Notes under the pieces: model-generated | Databases searched by the model: none | What the model saw: the letters and a program-made list of their open reading frames with translations, nothing else | Told to the model about the DNA's origin: nothing | Program-made: the position numbers and the translations under genes | Part shown: piece after piece, positions 6,122 through 6,898 of the stretch | Layout: each line of letters opens with the position of its first letter | How positions within the stretch are numbered: the stretch's first letter is position 1 | NCBI GenBank assembly: GCA_001564135.1 | Contig: LKNH01000139.1 | Location: 1 to 6,898 of the forward strand | DNA from: Halobacteriaceae archaeon Tc-Br11_E2g27 | GTDB lineage: Archaea > Halobacteriota > Halobacteria > Halobacteriales > Haloarculaceae | Length of the DNA: 6,898 nt | Direction of reading: 5' to 3'

Positions 6122-6475
6122 CTAAAACGGAGCATCCGCTGACGAGCGTGATTGTCCATCCTCTGCAGTGGTAACCTCCCCATCCCACCCAGACAACCCA
6201 CAAGAGAGGCTCTCAACGCGCCCACCGAACGCCTCGAATGACGTAATCAGCTGTGCCGCTCGGACGCTTGATTTGCCGTGTGGACAGACCGTCACAACGT
6301 GGTCTTCATCCGCAACTCGTTCAATCTCGGCGGGTAACTGAGCAAGCGGAATGTTGATGCTCCCTTCGATATGCTCTTGCTGGTATCGCATCGGCGACCG
6401 AATATCGATAATCAAGGGCTCCTGACCGTTGGTGCGCGCTGCTTTCAGTTCAGCTTTGGAGATCTCGCCATCCAT
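6122..6475 (-). CDS. Single-domain rhodanese-like sulfurtransferase
   Basis: The 117-residue protein is one rhodanese domain of GlpE/PspE size. It has LIIDIRSPMRYQQEHIEGSINIPL (strand, then the conserved D-x-R and H-I-x-G-S/A-x-N-I-P pattern). The active loop is VCPHGKSSVRAA with the catalytic cysteine at residue 64 (numbered from the ATG at 6475), and the closing motif is SCGLSGWDGE. The six-residue loop CPHGKS is the size of sulfurtransferases rather than Cdc25 or arsenate reductase relatives. The enzyme passes sulfane sulfur through a cysteine persulfide; donor and acceptor are unknown. A GTG directly before the ATG (6478) is an alternative start. I see no good TATA box upstream. The right end of an IS1341-type element lies about 50 bases before the start, so it may be read partly from the tnpB side. 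Confidence 0.88.
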   Translation of the reverse strand: MDGEISKAELKAARTNGQEPLIIDIRSPMRYQQEHIEGSINIPLAQLPAEIERVADEDHVVTVCPHGKSSVRAAQLITSFEAFGGRVESLSCGLSGWDGEVTTAEDGQSRSSADAPF

Positions 6476-6527
6476 CACTGGAAATCATGCACTGCAGCAC
6501 AAAACGCTTGACGACTTCCCGTAAATC

Positions 6528-6550
6528 GCCTCGGGGTCAAGCCCCGAGGC
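6528..6550. repeat. GC-rich hairpin at the element right end
   Basis: GCCTCGGGG (6528-6536) and CCCCGAGGC (6542-6550) form a perfect 9-base-pair stem with a five-base loop. AAA and TTT just outside could extend it past a small bulge. It lies 19 bases after the tnpB stop and is probably the right-end structure recognised in transposition and part of the guide RNA scaffold. It could also help terminate tnpB transcription. Confidence 0.8.
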
Positions 6551-6569
6551 TTTCGCGTGGACTCCCGTT

Positions 6570-6898
6570 CTATGCCTCAACCGAGGCAGGGGGTACGTAC
6601 TCCCCGCTCACGTTCAGCGTCCCGCGATTCAAGCGCACATCTACGGGTGCGCCTCCATCGTCTGCGTTTTGCCGACGACGGAGATACTGCAAACCGATGT
6701 TCTTGGAAGCGTTGTAATCGGCGTGGTTCTCATACCCGCACTGCTGACACTCGAACGACTCCCCGTTACGGTTATCGTCGTGGGTAAACCCACACGTCGA
6801 ACACCGCTTCGACGTGTTGCGCGGGTCAACCTGCACGGCTTCGACGCCGTGTTCTTTGGCTTTGTATTCGACGTACTCGTAGAGGCGTCGAAACGCCC
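6570..6898 (-). CDS. tnpB: TnpB (IS1341-type RNA-guided nuclease), C-terminal part
   Basis: The frame is open from the right edge to the TAG at 6570-6572 and shows 108 residues starting AFRRLYEYVEYKAKEHGVEAV. It holds the end of the RuvC-like nuclease domain: VQVDPRNTSKRCSTCG leads into a zinc ribbon with CSTC (visible residues 32-35) and CQQC (50-53), then NHADYNASKNI with the RuvC-III aspartate at visible residue 60. These are the hallmark motifs of TnpB/OrfB. The GTG at 6836 is only an internal codon. The tail after NIGLQYLRRR is ordinary. Whether the full protein is intact cannot be judged here, but this portion has no frameshift and keeps its metal-binding residues. Haloarchaeal copies often lack a tnpA partner. 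Confidence 0.92.
   Translation of the reverse strand, partial: AFRRLYEYVEYKAKEHGVEAVQVDPRNTSKRCSTCGFTHDDNRNGESFECQQCGYENHADYNASKNIGLQYLRRRQNADDGGAPVDVRLNRGTLNVSGEYVPPASVEA
6574..6587. repeat. Short hairpin inside the tnpB 3' coding end
   Basis: GCCTC (6574-6578) and GAGGC (6583-6587) pair across a four-base AACC loop. The arms match the outer arms of the larger hairpin at 6528-6550, so the two can also cross-pair. It overlaps the last codons of tnpB and is a candidate guide RNA stem. Confidence 0.55.

Larger units (their letters stand above)
6523..6690 (-). ncRNA. Probable TnpB guide RNA (omega RNA) overlapping the tnpB 3' end
   Basis: In IS200/IS605 elements the 3' end of tnpB and the right end are transcribed as a guide RNA for TnpB. 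In Halobacterium, sense overlapping transcripts of IS1341-type genes have been described at this place. Here the expected region contains two hairpins, at 6574-6587 and 6528-6550. Both ends given are approximate: the 5' end is a guess, and the guide would extend beyond 6523 toward lower positions. Confidence 0.4.
6523..6898 (-). mobile_element. Right end of an IS200/IS605 (IS1341-type) element, cut by the window edge
   Basis: The C-terminal tnpB segment followed by a GC-rich hairpin is the usual right-end layout of these elements, which lack terminal inverted repeats and transpose as single strands. The outer boundary is set roughly just past the hairpin at 6528-6550; the exact base cannot be read from one copy. 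No tnpA is visible, though it could lie outside the window. The segment is clearly GC-richer than the DNA to its left. Confidence 0.6.

Noticed and set aside
4555..6475. ATPase, zinc protein and rhodanese as a defence system
   Set aside because: No nuclease, toxin or other effector is present apart from the transposon-borne TnpB. Separate promoters and a 198-base gap also argue against a single functional cassette.

Overview
The window looks like a stretch of haloarchaeal chromosome. The signs are very acidic predicted proteins, TATA-type promoters about 25-30 bases upstream of genes with little or no leader, a twin-arginine lipoprotein with an LAGC lipobox, small CxxC zinc proteins, and the 3' end of an IS1341-type tnpB with a GC-rich hairpin. 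Base composition is close to half GC, low for most haloarchaea. It would suit a moderate-GC lineage such as Haloquadratum, but that assignment is only a guess.

Layout, left to right. A large acidic membrane-anchored or secreted protein runs off the left edge on the minus strand (1-1136). Behind it is a 46-residue zinc-finger protein, also minus (1202-1342). A short divergent promoter region separates this from a stand-alone amidase-signature hydrolase on the plus strand (1470-2906). The amidase faces a minus-strand twin-arginine lipoprotein (2943-3377). The lipoprotein is divergent from a renalase-like FAD-dependent oxidoreductase on the plus strand (3513-4547). That gene is tail-to-tail, 7 bases apart, with a minus-strand HerA/DUF87-like ATPase (4555-5610). 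Upstream of the ATPase on the same strand are an 82-residue CxxC zinc protein (5675-5923), a single-domain rhodanese (6122-6475), and the 3' part of a TnpB gene with its right-end hairpin (about 6523-6898, cut by the window edge).

The genes do not form one pathway. Most have their own recognisable promoter, and strand changes are frequent, as in ordinary haloarchaeal housekeeping or accessory DNA. The rhodanese, the zinc protein and the ATPase share orientation, but a 198-base gap and separate TATA boxes argue against a tight operon.

The least explained DNA is the 198-base gap upstream of the zinc protein. It holds a perfect 21-base direct repeat with a 27-base period, an inverted repeat bracketing a TATA-like sequence, and a second palindrome just upstream. 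The other notable structure is the tnpB 3' end, where two hairpins with the same arm sequence could fold into a TnpB guide RNA whose guide would read toward the rhodanese gene. I do not see a clear new multi-gene system. No gene-free stretch exceeds 300 bases.
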